Assembly (NCBI RefSeq): GCF_001864835.1
Contig: NZ_MJGI01000025.1
Location: 133,637-197,636 of the forward strand
Origin: Curtobacterium sp. MCBA15_001
GTDB lineage: Bacteria; Actinomycetota; Actinomycetes; Actinomycetales; Microbacteriaceae
Length of the DNA: 64,000 bases
Direction of reading: 5' to 3'
Made by a program: the position numbers and the translations under genes. This document shows, in pieces, positions 43,397-51,489 of this stretch; within the stretch, counting starts at the first letter, position 1, and each line of letters begins with the position of its first letter. Under the pieces are notes generated by a model, which saw only the letters and a program-made list of their open reading frames with translations, was not told the DNA's origin and searched no databases.

Positions 43397-44944
43397 TCAG
43401 CCCGCCAGCGCGAGCCCGGCCAGGTCCAGTCGGGAGTTGCCGCCGTCGTACGGGAACCCGGTGACGCCCTTGCGGACCGCGGTGATCTCCGTCGCCGTGT
43501 ACAGCCACTCGCCGGCGGCGTCCTCGCTGACGATCAGCGCCGCCTGCTGCAGCGCCGCCGTCTTCGTCGCTTCGTCGGTCGCCGCGATCGACTGCGCGTA
43601 GAGCGCCTGCACCTGGGGGTTGTCGTACCCGAAGTAGTAGTCCGGGTCCGCCCAGTTGCCGAAGTCCCGCGCCTCGACGTGGTCGACCATCGACAGGTCG
43701 AAGTCACGCTCACCGGACGCCGGCTTCTGGAACACCTGCGAGAGCCAGGTGGCGAAGTCGACCCGCTTGACCGTGAGCGTGATGCCGACGTCGGCCAGCT
43801 GGGACTTCAGCACGTCGCCGATCGTCGCCGGGTACACGTTGGCGTACGTCAGCGTCATCGAGAGCTTCGGCTGCCCGGCCTCGGCGAGCAGCTTCTTCGC
43901 GTTCGCCGGGTCGTACGCGTCGATGTCCGTCAGGTCCTGGTACCCGGGGTCGAGCTCCGGGATCGGCCCGCCCTGCTCGACGCCCGTCCCACCGATGGCC
44001 TTGATGAGCGCCTTCGCGTCGATCGCCTGCCGGATCGCCTGTCGCACGCGCTTGTCGGTGAACGGCGCCTTGCGGTCGTTGAACGCCAGGGTGTACTTGT
44101 CCGTCGTCTTGCCGGAGTGCAGCGCGATGTCCGGGTTGCCCTGCAGCTGGCTCTTCAGCGTGCCGTCGACGGGGTTGAGCACGTCGACGTCGCCGTTCGC
44201 CATCGCGTTCACCGCGGTCGCGGGGTCGGTGATGTACCGGAACACGATCTTCGCGACCTTGGCCTTCGTGCCCCAGTAGTCCGGGTTCCGGGTGAACGTC
44301 AGCGAGTCGCCCTGCTTCCACGAGGCGACCTCGAACGGCCCGGTGCCGTTCGCGGTGTCCGACAGGTCGTTCTTCGCCGCCTGCTCGAGCACCAGCCCGG
44401 ACCGCCCGGTCAGGTTGAACAGCAGGTCCGAGTCGGGCGCGGCGAGCTGCAGCCGCACCACACCGTCCGAGGGCGACGTGATCGACGAGACCCCGGCGAG
44501 CTTGGCCGAGTCCACGTAGGACGCGGTGTCCTTGACCTGCTGCAACGACCAGACCACGTCGGCAGCCGTCACGGGCTTGCCGTCCTGGAAGGTGATGCCC
44601 TTGCGGAGCGTGAACGTGTACGTGAGTCCGTCGCTCGACACCTCGTGCGACGACGCGAGCACGTCGCGGATGCCGCCGTCCTCGGTGCGCCCGACGAGCC
44701 CCTGGTAGACGTTGTCGATGAGCACCTGGTCCAGTGCGGCACCGGACTGCGTGCGGATGTCCAGGCTGGTCGGCTCCAGCACCAGACCGACCCGCACGGT
44801 GGCGTCGGCACCGCCCTTCGGCGCGGACGACCCGCTGCAGCCGGTCAGGGCGAGCGCAGCGGCGAGGGCGACTGCGGTCGCGGTGACCACGGTCCGACCG
44901 AGGCTCCGGGGGTTCCGGACGGCTCGTGAGGGGAGGGGGCTCAT
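43397..44944 (-). CDS. ABC transporter substrate-binding lipoprotein (SBP family 5)
   Basis: 515 residues. Signal with lipobox LALTGCS (Cys at about 36), then the family-5 fold: VLEPTSLDIRTQSGAALDQV, VYQGLVGRTEDGGI, TYTFTLRKGITFQDGKPVTA, FTDKRVRQAIRQAID. Captures peptides, nickel complexes or related ligands outside the membrane and feeds the operon's permeases. The ligand cannot be called. GGAAGGAACC site before the ATG. First gene of the importer operon. Confidence 0.94.
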   Translation of the reverse strand: MSPLPSRAVRNPRSLGRTVVTATAVALAAALALTGCSGSSAPKGGADATVRVGLVLEPTSLDIRTQSGAALDQVLIDNVYQGLVGRTEDGGIRDVLASSHEVSSDGLTYTFTLRKGITFQDGKPVTAADVVWSLQQVKDTASYVDSAKLAGVSSITSPSDGVVRLQLAAPDSDLLFNLTGRSGLVLEQAAKNDLSDTANGTGPFEVASWKQGDSLTFTRNPDYWGTKAKVAKIVFRYITDPATAVNAMANGDVDVLNPVDGTLKSQLQGNPDIALHSGKTTDKYTLAFNDRKAPFTDKRVRQAIRQAIDAKALIKAIGGTGVEQGGPIPELDPGYQDLTDIDAYDPANAKKLLAEAGQPKLSMTLTYANVYPATIGDVLKSQLADVGITLTVKRVDFATWLSQVFQKPASGERDFDLSMVDHVEARDFGNWADPDYYFGYDNPQVQALYAQSIAATDEATKTAALQQAALIVSEDAAGEWLYTATEITAVRKGVTGFPYDGGNSRLDLAGLALAG

Positions 44945-45005
44945 GGGTGGTGGGTTCCTTCCAGCGCACGGGGAGGGTGTTCTCGTCGCACGCGCTCGGG
45001 AGAAT

Positions 45006-45941
45006 CTACCGGCGAGTGGGAGTTTCTCCGCCCCCGTGCAACAAACCGTGACGGGACGCCCATTCCCGGATCGCGGCGGCCAGCTCCAGCGGCGCCTGGG
45101 TCTGCACCGCGTGCCGCGCCTGGACGGTGACGATCTCCGCGTCCTGCAGGCGCTCGCCGAAGGTCGTGACGAGCCTGGGGGAGACGTAGCCGCGGTCACC
45201 CCGGACCAGCAGCACCGGCACGTCGAGCGACTCCAGGTCCGGCCACGCGTCGGCGAACCGCCCCACCGAGGACGTCCGCCCCGCGCCGAGGTGCGGGAAG
45301 TGGTGCCGGCGCACCAGACGCCCGTCCTCGCCCAGACGGGTGGTGTGCCGTGCCTCGCGCAGCAGCACCTGGCGGTCGTCGCCCACCCGGGCCTCGATCG
45401 CCCGGTCGACGACCTCGTCCAGGTCGACGAACGGCTCCTCGGTCTCCAGCGCACGGGCGATGCGGTCCACCGCGCGCTGGGCGAAGTCCGGGGACATGTC
45501 GACGAGCACCAGGCCCGTCACACGCTCCGGCGCCGTGGCTGCGATCCGCGCCGCGAGGATCGCCCCGAGGGAGTGCCCGACGAGCACCCCCGGTGGCACG
45601 GCCAGGGCGTCGAGCGCCGCGAGGACCGCCGGCGCGGTCGCGCTCGCCGCGTAGTCGGCGTCGTCCCGCCACGCGGACCGGCCGTGGCCGGGCAGGTCGA
45701 GTGCGACCGCCGGCGCACCGACGGCGATCGCCGTCAGGTCGAAGCTGTGGGCGTCGATGCCGAGCCCGTGCAGGTAGACGACCCGGGCCTCCTGGCCGGG
45801 CTCCTTCGGGTCCTGCCAGCGGATCGCGGAGACCGCGCCCTGACCGGTGTCGGTCAGGTCCACCCGGGAGGCCCGGAGCGGGTCCGCCACGCCGCTCGCG
45901 CGGGCGAGGTCGGCCAGGTCGTGGAACTCGTCGTCGGTCAC
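45006..45941 (-). CDS. Alpha/beta hydrolase
   Basis: 311 residues. Oxyanion VVYLHGLGIDAHS, nucleophile Ser in VLVGHSLGAILAA, Asp in LVRGDRGYV, His in QARHAVQTQ. GTG 45941 lies seven nt after CAGACT on the minus strand (leaderless); starting at 45992 would run into the iron box. Divergent from the siderophore gene, so the IdeR-type site may influence it. Substrate unknown. Confidence 0.85.
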   Translation of the reverse strand: MTDDEFHDLADLARASGVADPLRASRVDLTDTGQGAVSAIRWQDPKEPGQEARVVYLHGLGIDAHSFDLTAIAVGAPAVALDLPGHGRSAWRDDADYAASATAPAVLAALDALAVPPGVLVGHSLGAILAARIAATAPERVTGLVLVDMSPDFAQRAVDRIARALETEEPFVDLDEVVDRAIEARVGDDRQVLLREARHTTRLGEDGRLVRRHHFPHLGAGRTSSVGRFADAWPDLESLDVPVLLVRGDRGYVSPRLVTTFGERLQDAEIVTVQARHAVQTQAPLELAAAIREWASRHGLLHGGGETPTRR

Positions 45942-45979
45942 GCGCGCCAGTCTGGCACCCCGCGGATTCCTGGCAGGCC

Positions 45980-45998
45980 TTAGGTAAGGCATGCCATA
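45980..45998. promoter_or_regulatory. IdeR/DtxR-type iron box
   Basis: TTAGGTAAGGCATGCCATA matches 13 of 19 positions of the DtxR/IdeR consensus TTAGGTTAGGCTAACCTAA. It overlaps the CATACT -10 box (45995-46000) of the siderophore-interacting protein gene, so iron-loaded repressor would block that promoter. Confidence 0.75.
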
Positions 45999-46006
45999 CT
46001 CGAGGG

Positions 46007-46924
46007 GTGGCTGCCCGGTACCGCGTCTTCTCCGTCCGCGTGACGGCCGTGACCCGCCTCACCCCCGCGTTCGTGCGGGTGACGCTGTCCGGTCCGGACC
46101 TGGCGTCCTTCGCCGCGGTCGGCCTCGACCAGCGGATCAAGGTCGTGCTGCCGATCCCCGGACACGGCTTCACCGACCTGCCCGACGGCGCCGACTGGTA
46201 CGGCGCCTGGCGTGCCCTGCCGGACGCGGTCCGCAACCCGCTGCGCACCTACACGGTCCGCTCGTTCCGGCCCGACGCGCAGGAACTCGACATCGACTTC
46301 GTCGCCCACGGTGAGACCGGTCCGGCGTCGCGCTGGGTGTCCTCGTGCATCGTCGGCGACGAGCTGCGGATCGTCGGACCCGCCGTGCCGTCCTCGCCGG
46401 CGGAGCTGCCCTCGGGTGCGGCGGAGTTCGCTCCCGGTGCCGCTGGCCGGATCCTGCTCGCCGGGGACGAGACCGCCGCGCCGGCGATCTGCGCCATCCT
46501 CGAGGCCCTCGACGTCACCACCGTCGGACATGTCTTCATCGAGGTCCCGACCGACGCCGACCGTCTGCCCGTGTCCGCGCCCGCCGGGGTCGAGGTCCGC
46601 TGGATCGCCCGGAACGGGGCCTCCCACGGGGCCCGCATGACCGAGCGCGTGCATGCGTGGGCGTCCAGCGCGGTGGCCGCGACGTCGGGTGTCGCTGGGT
46701 CGGCGGTGTCTCGATCGGGCGTCGACGAGCTCGTCGACGTGGACGTCGACCACCAGACGCTCTGGGACGTGCCGCCGGCCTCCGACGCGCAGCTCTACGC
46801 GTGGATCGCCGGCGAGGCCGCCTGCGTCAAGGAACTCCGCCGACACCTGGTCCGCAGCGTGGGACTCGACCGCAAGCAGGTGGCCTTCATGGGCTACTGG
46901 CGGCACGGCAGGGCCGAGAACTGA
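46007..46924 (+). CDS. Siderophore-interacting protein (ferric-siderophore reductase)
   Basis: 305 residues, ViuB/YqjH family: FAD-binding beta-barrel with RTYTVRSF and IDFVAHGETGPASRWV, then an NAD(P)H-type domain with LAGDETAAPAICAILEAL and the C-terminal MGYWRHGRAEN. Releases iron by reducing ferric siderophores in the cytosol. GTG 46007 lies six nt after CATACT (leaderless), under the iron box. Followed by an overlapping FecE-type ATPase. Confidence 0.93.
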   Translation: MAARYRVFSVRVTAVTRLTPAFVRVTLSGPDLASFAAVGLDQRIKVVLPIPGHGFTDLPDGADWYGAWRALPDAVRNPLRTYTVRSFRPDAQELDIDFVAHGETGPASRWVSSCIVGDELRIVGPAVPSSPAELPSGAAEFAPGAAGRILLAGDETAAPAICAILEALDVTTVGHVFIEVPTDADRLPVSAPAGVEVRWIARNGASHGARMTERVHAWASSAVAATSGVAGSAVSRSGVDELVDVDVDHQTLWDVPPASDAQLYAWIAGEAACVKELRRHLVRSVGLDRKQVAFMGYWRHGRAEN

Positions 46925-47736
46925 ACGCCACGGCGACTGCTCCGGTCGCTGCCCCGACCACGGCGCTCGGCGCTCGGGGGCTCCGGCTGTCCTACGACGA
47001 CCGTGTCGTGGTGGACGGCCTCGACGTCGACGTGCCGGACGGCGAGCTGACCGTCATCGTCGGGCCGAACGCGTGCGGCAAGTCGACGCTGCTCAAGGCC
47101 CTCGCCCGGACCCTGACCCCGAGCGCCGGCACCGTGTACCTCGACGGGGCGCCGCTGTCGACCTACCGGCCCAAGGCAGTGGCCCGGCGCGTCGCCATGC
47201 TGCCGCAGACCCCGATCGCGCCTGACGGCATCACGGTCCGCGACCTGGTGTCCCGCGGGCGGTTCCCGCACCAGGACCTGTTCCACCCCACCAGCGGTCG
47301 CGACCGGACCGCGGTGCAGCAGGCGCTGACCCAGACGGACACGCTCGCGCTGGCCGACCGTGGCGTCGACGAGCTCTCCGGCGGGCAGCGGCAGCGCGTG
47401 TGGATCGCGATGGTGCTCGCGCAGGAGACCGACATCGTGCTGCTCGACGAGCCCACGACCTTCCTCGACATCGCGCACCAGTACGACGTGCTCGAGCTGG
47501 CGGCGTCGCTGCACGCGGCGGGGCGGACCGTCGTCGCCGTGCTGCACGACCTGAACCAGGCGGCGCGCTACGCGACCCACGTCATCGCGATGCGGGCGGG
47601 CGAGGTCGTGGCGCAGGGGGCGCCGGCCGCGGTCCTGACGGCCGACCTGGTCGAGGACGTCTTCGGCCTGCCGTGCGTCGTCGTCCCCGACCCCGAGACC
47701 GGCACGCCCCTGGTCGTCCCGCGCCGCGCGCGCTGA
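46921..47736 (+). CDS. Ferric-siderophore ABC transporter ATPase (FecE/FepC-like), CTG start
   Basis: 271 residues. LRLSYDDRVVVDGLDVDVPD, Walker A GPNACGKSTL, Q-loop LPQTPIAPDGITVRDLVSRG, signature LSGGQRQRVW, Walker B VLLDEPTTFLDI, LHDLNQAARY. No ATG, GTG or TTG lies upstream in frame near the gene; CTG 46921 overlaps the previous TGA as CTGA and keeps the A-loop. The nearest GTG (about 47007) would remove it. Permease and binding-protein genes are not adjacent. Confidence 0.88.
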   Translation: MNATATAPVAAPTTALGARGLRLSYDDRVVVDGLDVDVPDGELTVIVGPNACGKSTLLKALARTLTPSAGTVYLDGAPLSTYRPKAVARRVAMLPQTPIAPDGITVRDLVSRGRFPHQDLFHPTSGRDRTAVQQALTQTDTLALADRGVDELSGGQRQRVWIAMVLAQETDIVLLDEPTTFLDIAHQYDVLELAASLHAAGRTVVAVLHDLNQAARYATHVIAMRAGEVVAQGAPAAVLTADLVEDVFGLPCVVVPDPETGTPLVVPRRAR

Positions 47737-47753
47737 CGTCGCTGCGGTCCCGG

Positions 47754-47837
47754 CCGGTCCGCCGCGTCCCCACTCCGGTCCGCCGCGTCCCCACTCCGGT
47801 CCGCCGCGTCCTCACTCCGGTCCGCCGCGTCCTCAGG
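47754..47837 (+). repeat. Four 21-bp tandem repeats after the FecE-like gene
   Basis: Units starting at 47754, 47775, 47796 and 47817, each CCGGTCCGCCGCGTCCYCA plus two bases. They begin 17 nt after the stop and lead into an AGGTTCCG...CGGAACCT hairpin (47835-47856). No gene in 47737-47996. Confidence 0.85.
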
Positions 47838-47931
47838 TTCCGTGATTCCGGAACCTCGGGCGTGTGGACCGATCTGCAGTGCACCCTCGGCGCACTGCAC
47901 CCGGCGAGTCGCGGAACCTCGGTGGGACGTG

Positions 47932-47974
47932 CGGACGGGAGGCGCGGTGCGGGGCCGCCACGGGCCTCCCGTCC
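47932..47974. terminator. Bidirectional hairpin between convergent operons
   Basis: CGGACGGGAGGC (47932-47943) pairs perfectly with GCCTCCCGTCCG (47963-47974), 19-nt loop. It lies 22 nt from the stop of the minus-strand gene at 47997 and belongs to the dispersed GC-rich family. Confidence 0.7.
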
Positions 47975-47996
47975 GGTGGTCGGCGGGGCCGAGCGA

Positions 47997-48353
47997 TCAG
48001 CGGTAGCCGCCGTCCTCCAGCCCGGCCTCGACCTCGAAGCGGTTGCGCAGCGGGTCGCGCCCGGCGACGGCGTACAGCAGCGGCATGAGCATCCCGTAGC
48101 GCCGCCACTGCGTGACGTGCACCCGCTCGTGGCGCAGCACCCGGTCGCCGTCGTTGTCGCGCGTGAGGTACACCGACCCCACGCACGTGCCACCGCGTCG
48201 GAACACCCAGCGTGGCAGTCCCGAGCAGACGATCAGGCCGTCGACCACCCGGACGGGCCCCGTCGACAGGGGCACGCCCACGGCGAGCCCGACCCCGGTG
48301 GCGAAGAGCCAGCCGAGCCGGGACACGGGGGAGTCGAGGAGCGGGTTCCGCAC
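47997..48353 (-). CDS. Small protein with a zincin-like HERVH motif
   Basis: 118 residues. One hydrophobic segment (about 13-30), then CSGLPRWVFRRGGTCVG and VLRHERVHVTQWRRYGML, in which HERVH fits the HExxH zinc-peptidase signature. The protein is too short for a classical metallopeptidase; the family is unknown to me. GTG 48353 starts three nt after the oxidoreductase stop, so the two are one operon. Confidence 0.65.
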   Translation of the reverse strand: MRNPLLDSPVSRLGWLFATGVGLAVGVPLSTGPVRVVDGLIVCSGLPRWVFRRGGTCVGSVYLTRDNDGDRVLRHERVHVTQWRRYGMLMPLLYAVAGRDPLRNRFEVEAGLEDGGYR

Positions 48354-48356
48354 GCG

Positions 48357-49775
48357 CTACTCCGGGCGGCCGTAGGTCTCGAGCAGGCGCAGCCAGATCT
48401 CGTTCATCGTGGGGTAGGCGGGGACGGCGTGCCAGAGCCGGTCGATCGGGACCTCGGCGACGACGGCGATCGTGGCGGCCTGCAGCATCTCGGCGACGTC
48501 CTGGCCGACGAAGGTCATGCCGACGACGACCTTCCGCGTCTCGTCCACGACCATGTTCGCGCGACCGACGTAGCCGTCGGCCTGCAGTGCGGCGCCGGCG
48601 ATGTTCCCGAGTTCGTACTCGACGACGCGGACGTCCATGCCCTGCTGCCGGGCCTTCGCCTCGGTCAGGCCGACGCTCGCGACCTCGGGGTCGGTGAAGG
48701 TCACCTGGGGTGCTGCGGCGTGGTCGGCGGTCGCGACGTGCGCGCCCCACGGCTCGGTGTGCAGCGGCGTGCCCTGGAAGCGAGCAGCGATCGCCTCGCC
48801 CGCGGCACGGGCCTGGTACTTGCCCTGGTGGGTCAGCAGCACGCGGTGGTTCGCATCGCCGACGGCGTACAGCCAGTCGGTCCCGGTGACGAGCATCGTG
48901 TCGTCCACGTCGAGCCAGTCGCCCGGCGTCAGCCCGACCGTCTCGAGGCCCAGGTCCTTCGTGTGGGCGGACCGGCCGGTCGCGGCGAGGACCTCGCTCG
49001 TGATGACGGTCGAGCCGTCGTCGAGAGTGGTGGTGACCAGGCCGTGCTCGTCGCGGTCGACGCGGGTCGGGTTGACGCCGAGCCGGACGTCGATGCCGGC
49101 CTCGCGCATCCCGTCGGCGACGAGTTCACCCGCGAAGGGCTCCATCCCACCGAGCAGGCCGTGTCGGGCGACGATCGTGACCTTCGCCCCGAGCGAGGCC
49201 CACGCGGTCGCGAGCTCCGTCCCCGCGACGCCGCCGCCGATCACGAGCAGGCTCTCGGGGACGGTCTTCGCGCTGGTGCCCTCGCGGGTGCCCCACGGAG
49301 CGGCGTCGGCCAGTCCGGGCACGTCGGGCAGTGTGTGCAGGGACCCCGTCACGACGGCGATCGCGGCACGCGCGGTGTGCGTCTGGACCTGTCCGTCGGG
49401 CCCGGTGACCTCGAGGGTCTTCGGTGCGGTGATGCGGGCGTGACCGCGGAGCAGGGCGATGTCGGCGGAGTCGAGCCAGGCGACCTGACCGGAGTCGTCC
49501 CAGTCGCTCGTGAAGGACGTCCGCCGGGCGAGCACCGCGGCGGCGTCGAGGTGTCCGGTCACCGCCTGCTTCGCACCGTCCAGTCGTCGGGCGGCGGCGA
49601 GGGCGTGGCCGCTCCGCAGCAGCGCCTTGGAGGGCATGCACGCCCAGTAGGAGCACTCACCGCCCACGAGTTCGGCTTCCACCACCGCGACCGACAGGCC
49701 GCGCTTGTGGGCGTAGTCCGCCACGTTCTCGCCGACTGCGCCGGCGCCGATCACGATGAGGTCGTAGTCCGTCAT
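48357..49775 (-). CDS. FAD-dependent pyridine nucleotide-disulfide oxidoreductase
   Basis: 472 residues, dihydrolipoamide-dehydrogenase/mercuric-reductase family. FAD motif VIGAGAVGENVAD, redox pair C41-x4-C46 in GGECSYWACMPSKALL, NAD motif LLVIGGGVAGTELATAW, FAD site YAVGDANHRVLLTHQG, C-terminal His-Glu in HAVPAYPTMNE. Genes for a 2-oxoacid dehydrogenase are absent, so it is probably not the complex E3; a thiol or quinone role is possible. Confidence 0.9.
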   Translation of the reverse strand: MTDYDLIVIGAGAVGENVADYAHKRGLSVAVVEAELVGGECSYWACMPSKALLRSGHALAAARRLDGAKQAVTGHLDAAAVLARRTSFTSDWDDSGQVAWLDSADIALLRGHARITAPKTLEVTGPDGQVQTHTARAAIAVVTGSLHTLPDVPGLADAAPWGTREGTSAKTVPESLLVIGGGVAGTELATAWASLGAKVTIVARHGLLGGMEPFAGELVADGMREAGIDVRLGVNPTRVDRDEHGLVTTTLDDGSTVITSEVLAATGRSAHTKDLGLETVGLTPGDWLDVDDTMLVTGTDWLYAVGDANHRVLLTHQGKYQARAAGEAIAARFQGTPLHTEPWGAHVATADHAAAPQVTFTDPEVASVGLTEAKARQQGMDVRVVEYELGNIAGAALQADGYVGRANMVVDETRKVVVGMTFVGQDVAEMLQAATIAVVAEVPIDRLWHAVPAYPTMNEIWLRLLETYGRPE

Positions 49776-49829
49776 GTCGCCGAGCGTACGCGGACGGGCA
49801 TGGACGGCGCCGGGTGCCGGGCGCCCGTC

Positions 49830-50651
49830 TCAGCCCACCCGGGAGGCCGTGGTCAGCGCTCCGACGGCGCGCAGGATCACACCCATGTCGTCCACCGCCC
49901 GTTCCGGGTCGACGGGGGCGAACCCGGTGATCGCCGCGCCGACCAGTCGCCGCCCCCGGGTCGCCGCCTGGATCCGCTCGACCAGGGCCGCGCCGTCGAG
50001 CCCGAACGGCACGGGTTCGAGCAGACCATCCAGCTCGGACGGGTCGAGGACGTCGAGGTCGACGTGCACGTAGACGGAGTCGGCTCCGGTGGCGTCGACG
50101 GCGGCGGCCAGGGCGTCGGGGGTGGCCGCGTCGACGTCGAGCTGGGTGATCCCGGCGCGTCGGACGGCGTTGGTCTCTGCATCCTCGACCCCGCGGGTCC
50201 CGGCGAGCACCACGGACGCGGCGGGCAGGACGGGCAGGCCGGGGAACAGGTCGTCGGCCCGGTCGACCAGGATGCGCAGCGCGGCAGTCTCGGCCGCGAT
50301 CGGCTGCGCCCGGTTCAACGAGCGGTAGCCGCTCGACCCGGCGATCCGGACGAAGGCGGTGTCCGGCCCGAGCGCGACGCTGCCGCCCAGGGCGCTGGCA
50401 CCGTCCCCGCCGATGACCAGGACCGGTTCGGAGGCGATGGAGATCTCTTCGGCGACCCGCTCGGCGACGTGGAGCACCGAGGTGTACCTGGCGACCGCCG
50501 TGTCCAGGCGGTCGCCGGCGCCGGCGGGGACGTCGACGACGGTGGTGGCGGTCCGGGGCAGGTCGGCTGCGATGGCGGCAGCGCCGTCGCCGAGGCGCAT
50601 CGCGCGCGACGACGCCGAACCCTGCCACTGACCGACGACGAGGAACTGCAT
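49830..50651 (-). CDS. Arginase/agmatinase-fold protein lacking two metal-ligand motifs
   Basis: 273 residues of the ureohydrolase superfamily. The third metal motif VHVDLDVLDPSELD (196-208) is intact, and the tail FAPVDPERAVDDMG fits. But the first motif is GGDGAS (81-86) rather than GGDHS, and the usual D-A-H-x-D is replaced by RIAGSSG (102-108). By family knowledge those residues hold the two Mn ions, so normal ureohydrolase activity is unlikely. Confidence 0.78.
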   Translation of the reverse strand: MQFLVVGQWQGSASSRAMRLGDGAAAIAADLPRTATTVVDVPAGAGDRLDTAVARYTSVLHVAERVAEEISIASEPVLVIGGDGASALGGSVALGPDTAFVRIAGSSGYRSLNRAQPIAAETAALRILVDRADDLFPGLPVLPAASVVLAGTRGVEDAETNAVRRAGITQLDVDAATPDALAAAVDATGADSVYVHVDLDVLDPSELDGLLEPVPFGLDGAALVERIQAATRGRRLVGAAITGFAPVDPERAVDDMGVILRAVGALTTASRVG

Positions 50652-50696
50652 GTCCTCATCCTGGCAGGCCGGGCTCGGCGTCGTCCGTGCTGCGGG

Positions 50697-51422
50697 TCAG
50701 AGCGAGGACGAACCGCCGGACTTCAGCGCGGCGAGTCGTGCTTCGACCTCGGCGTCCTTGCCCACGTCCTCGAGGGACTCGAACTGGGCGTCGAGGCTCG
50801 ACGACTGCAGCTCCTGCTGCCCGATGACCTTCGCTTCTTCGCGGCGGACCTTCTCCTCGAAGCGGTTGAGGTCGCTCGTCGGGTCGGTGATGTCGATGTT
50901 GCCGATCGCGTCGTTGACCTTCGACTGGGCCTCGGCCGTCTTCGCCCGGGCGACCAGGCTGTCGCGCTTGGACTTCAGCTGCCCGAGCTTCTCCTCCATG
51001 CCGGCGAGGCCCTGCTTGAGCTTCTCGACCTGCTCGTTCTGGGTGGCGAGCGGCGCAGCGTTGTCCTTGACCTCTTGCTCGGCGGCGATCTGCTTGCCGA
51101 GCGCGATCTTGGCGAGGTTGTCGAACTTGTCGGCGTCGGAGGCCTTGCCCTCGGCGCGGTACTTGTCGGCGGCGGTCGAGGCGTTGGCGGCCTTCTGGCC
51201 CCACTCCTGCGCGGCGCGGACGTCTTCCTCGTTGTCCTGCTCGAGCAGCCGGAGGTTGCCGATCGTCTGGGCGATCGCGCTCTTGGCGTCGGCGATGTTG
51301 TTCGTGTAGTCCCGCACGAGCTGGTCGAGCATCAGCTGCGGGTCCTCGGCGTTGTCGATGAGCTGGTTGATGTTCGCCCGGACGAGCGAGGAGATGCGAC
51401 CGAAGATCGTCTGCTTTGCCAT
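50697..51422 (-). CDS. pspA: PspA/IM30-family membrane-stress protein
   Basis: 241 residues, almost wholly helical coiled coil. N-terminal amphipathic MAKQTIFGRISSLVRANINQ, then AEDPQLMLDQLVRDYTNNIA and long Q/E/K-rich heptads. Peripheral membrane protein that oligomerises to protect damaged membranes. AAAGGGAAC precedes the ATG. It follows the TPM protein gene by 67 bp in the same direction. Confidence 0.93.
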   Translation of the reverse strand: MAKQTIFGRISSLVRANINQLIDNAEDPQLMLDQLVRDYTNNIADAKSAIAQTIGNLRLLEQDNEEDVRAAQEWGQKAANASTAADKYRAEGKASDADKFDNLAKIALGKQIAAEQEVKDNAAPLATQNEQVEKLKQGLAGMEEKLGQLKSKRDSLVARAKTAEAQSKVNDAIGNIDITDPTSDLNRFEEKVRREEAKVIGQQELQSSSLDAQFESLEDVGKDAEVEARLAALKSGGSSSL

Positions 51423-51489
51423 GGTGTTCCCTTTCTGGGTGGTCCTGGTGGATACGTGCCGATGGTGCGGATGGTCTGCGCGGGTCGGG

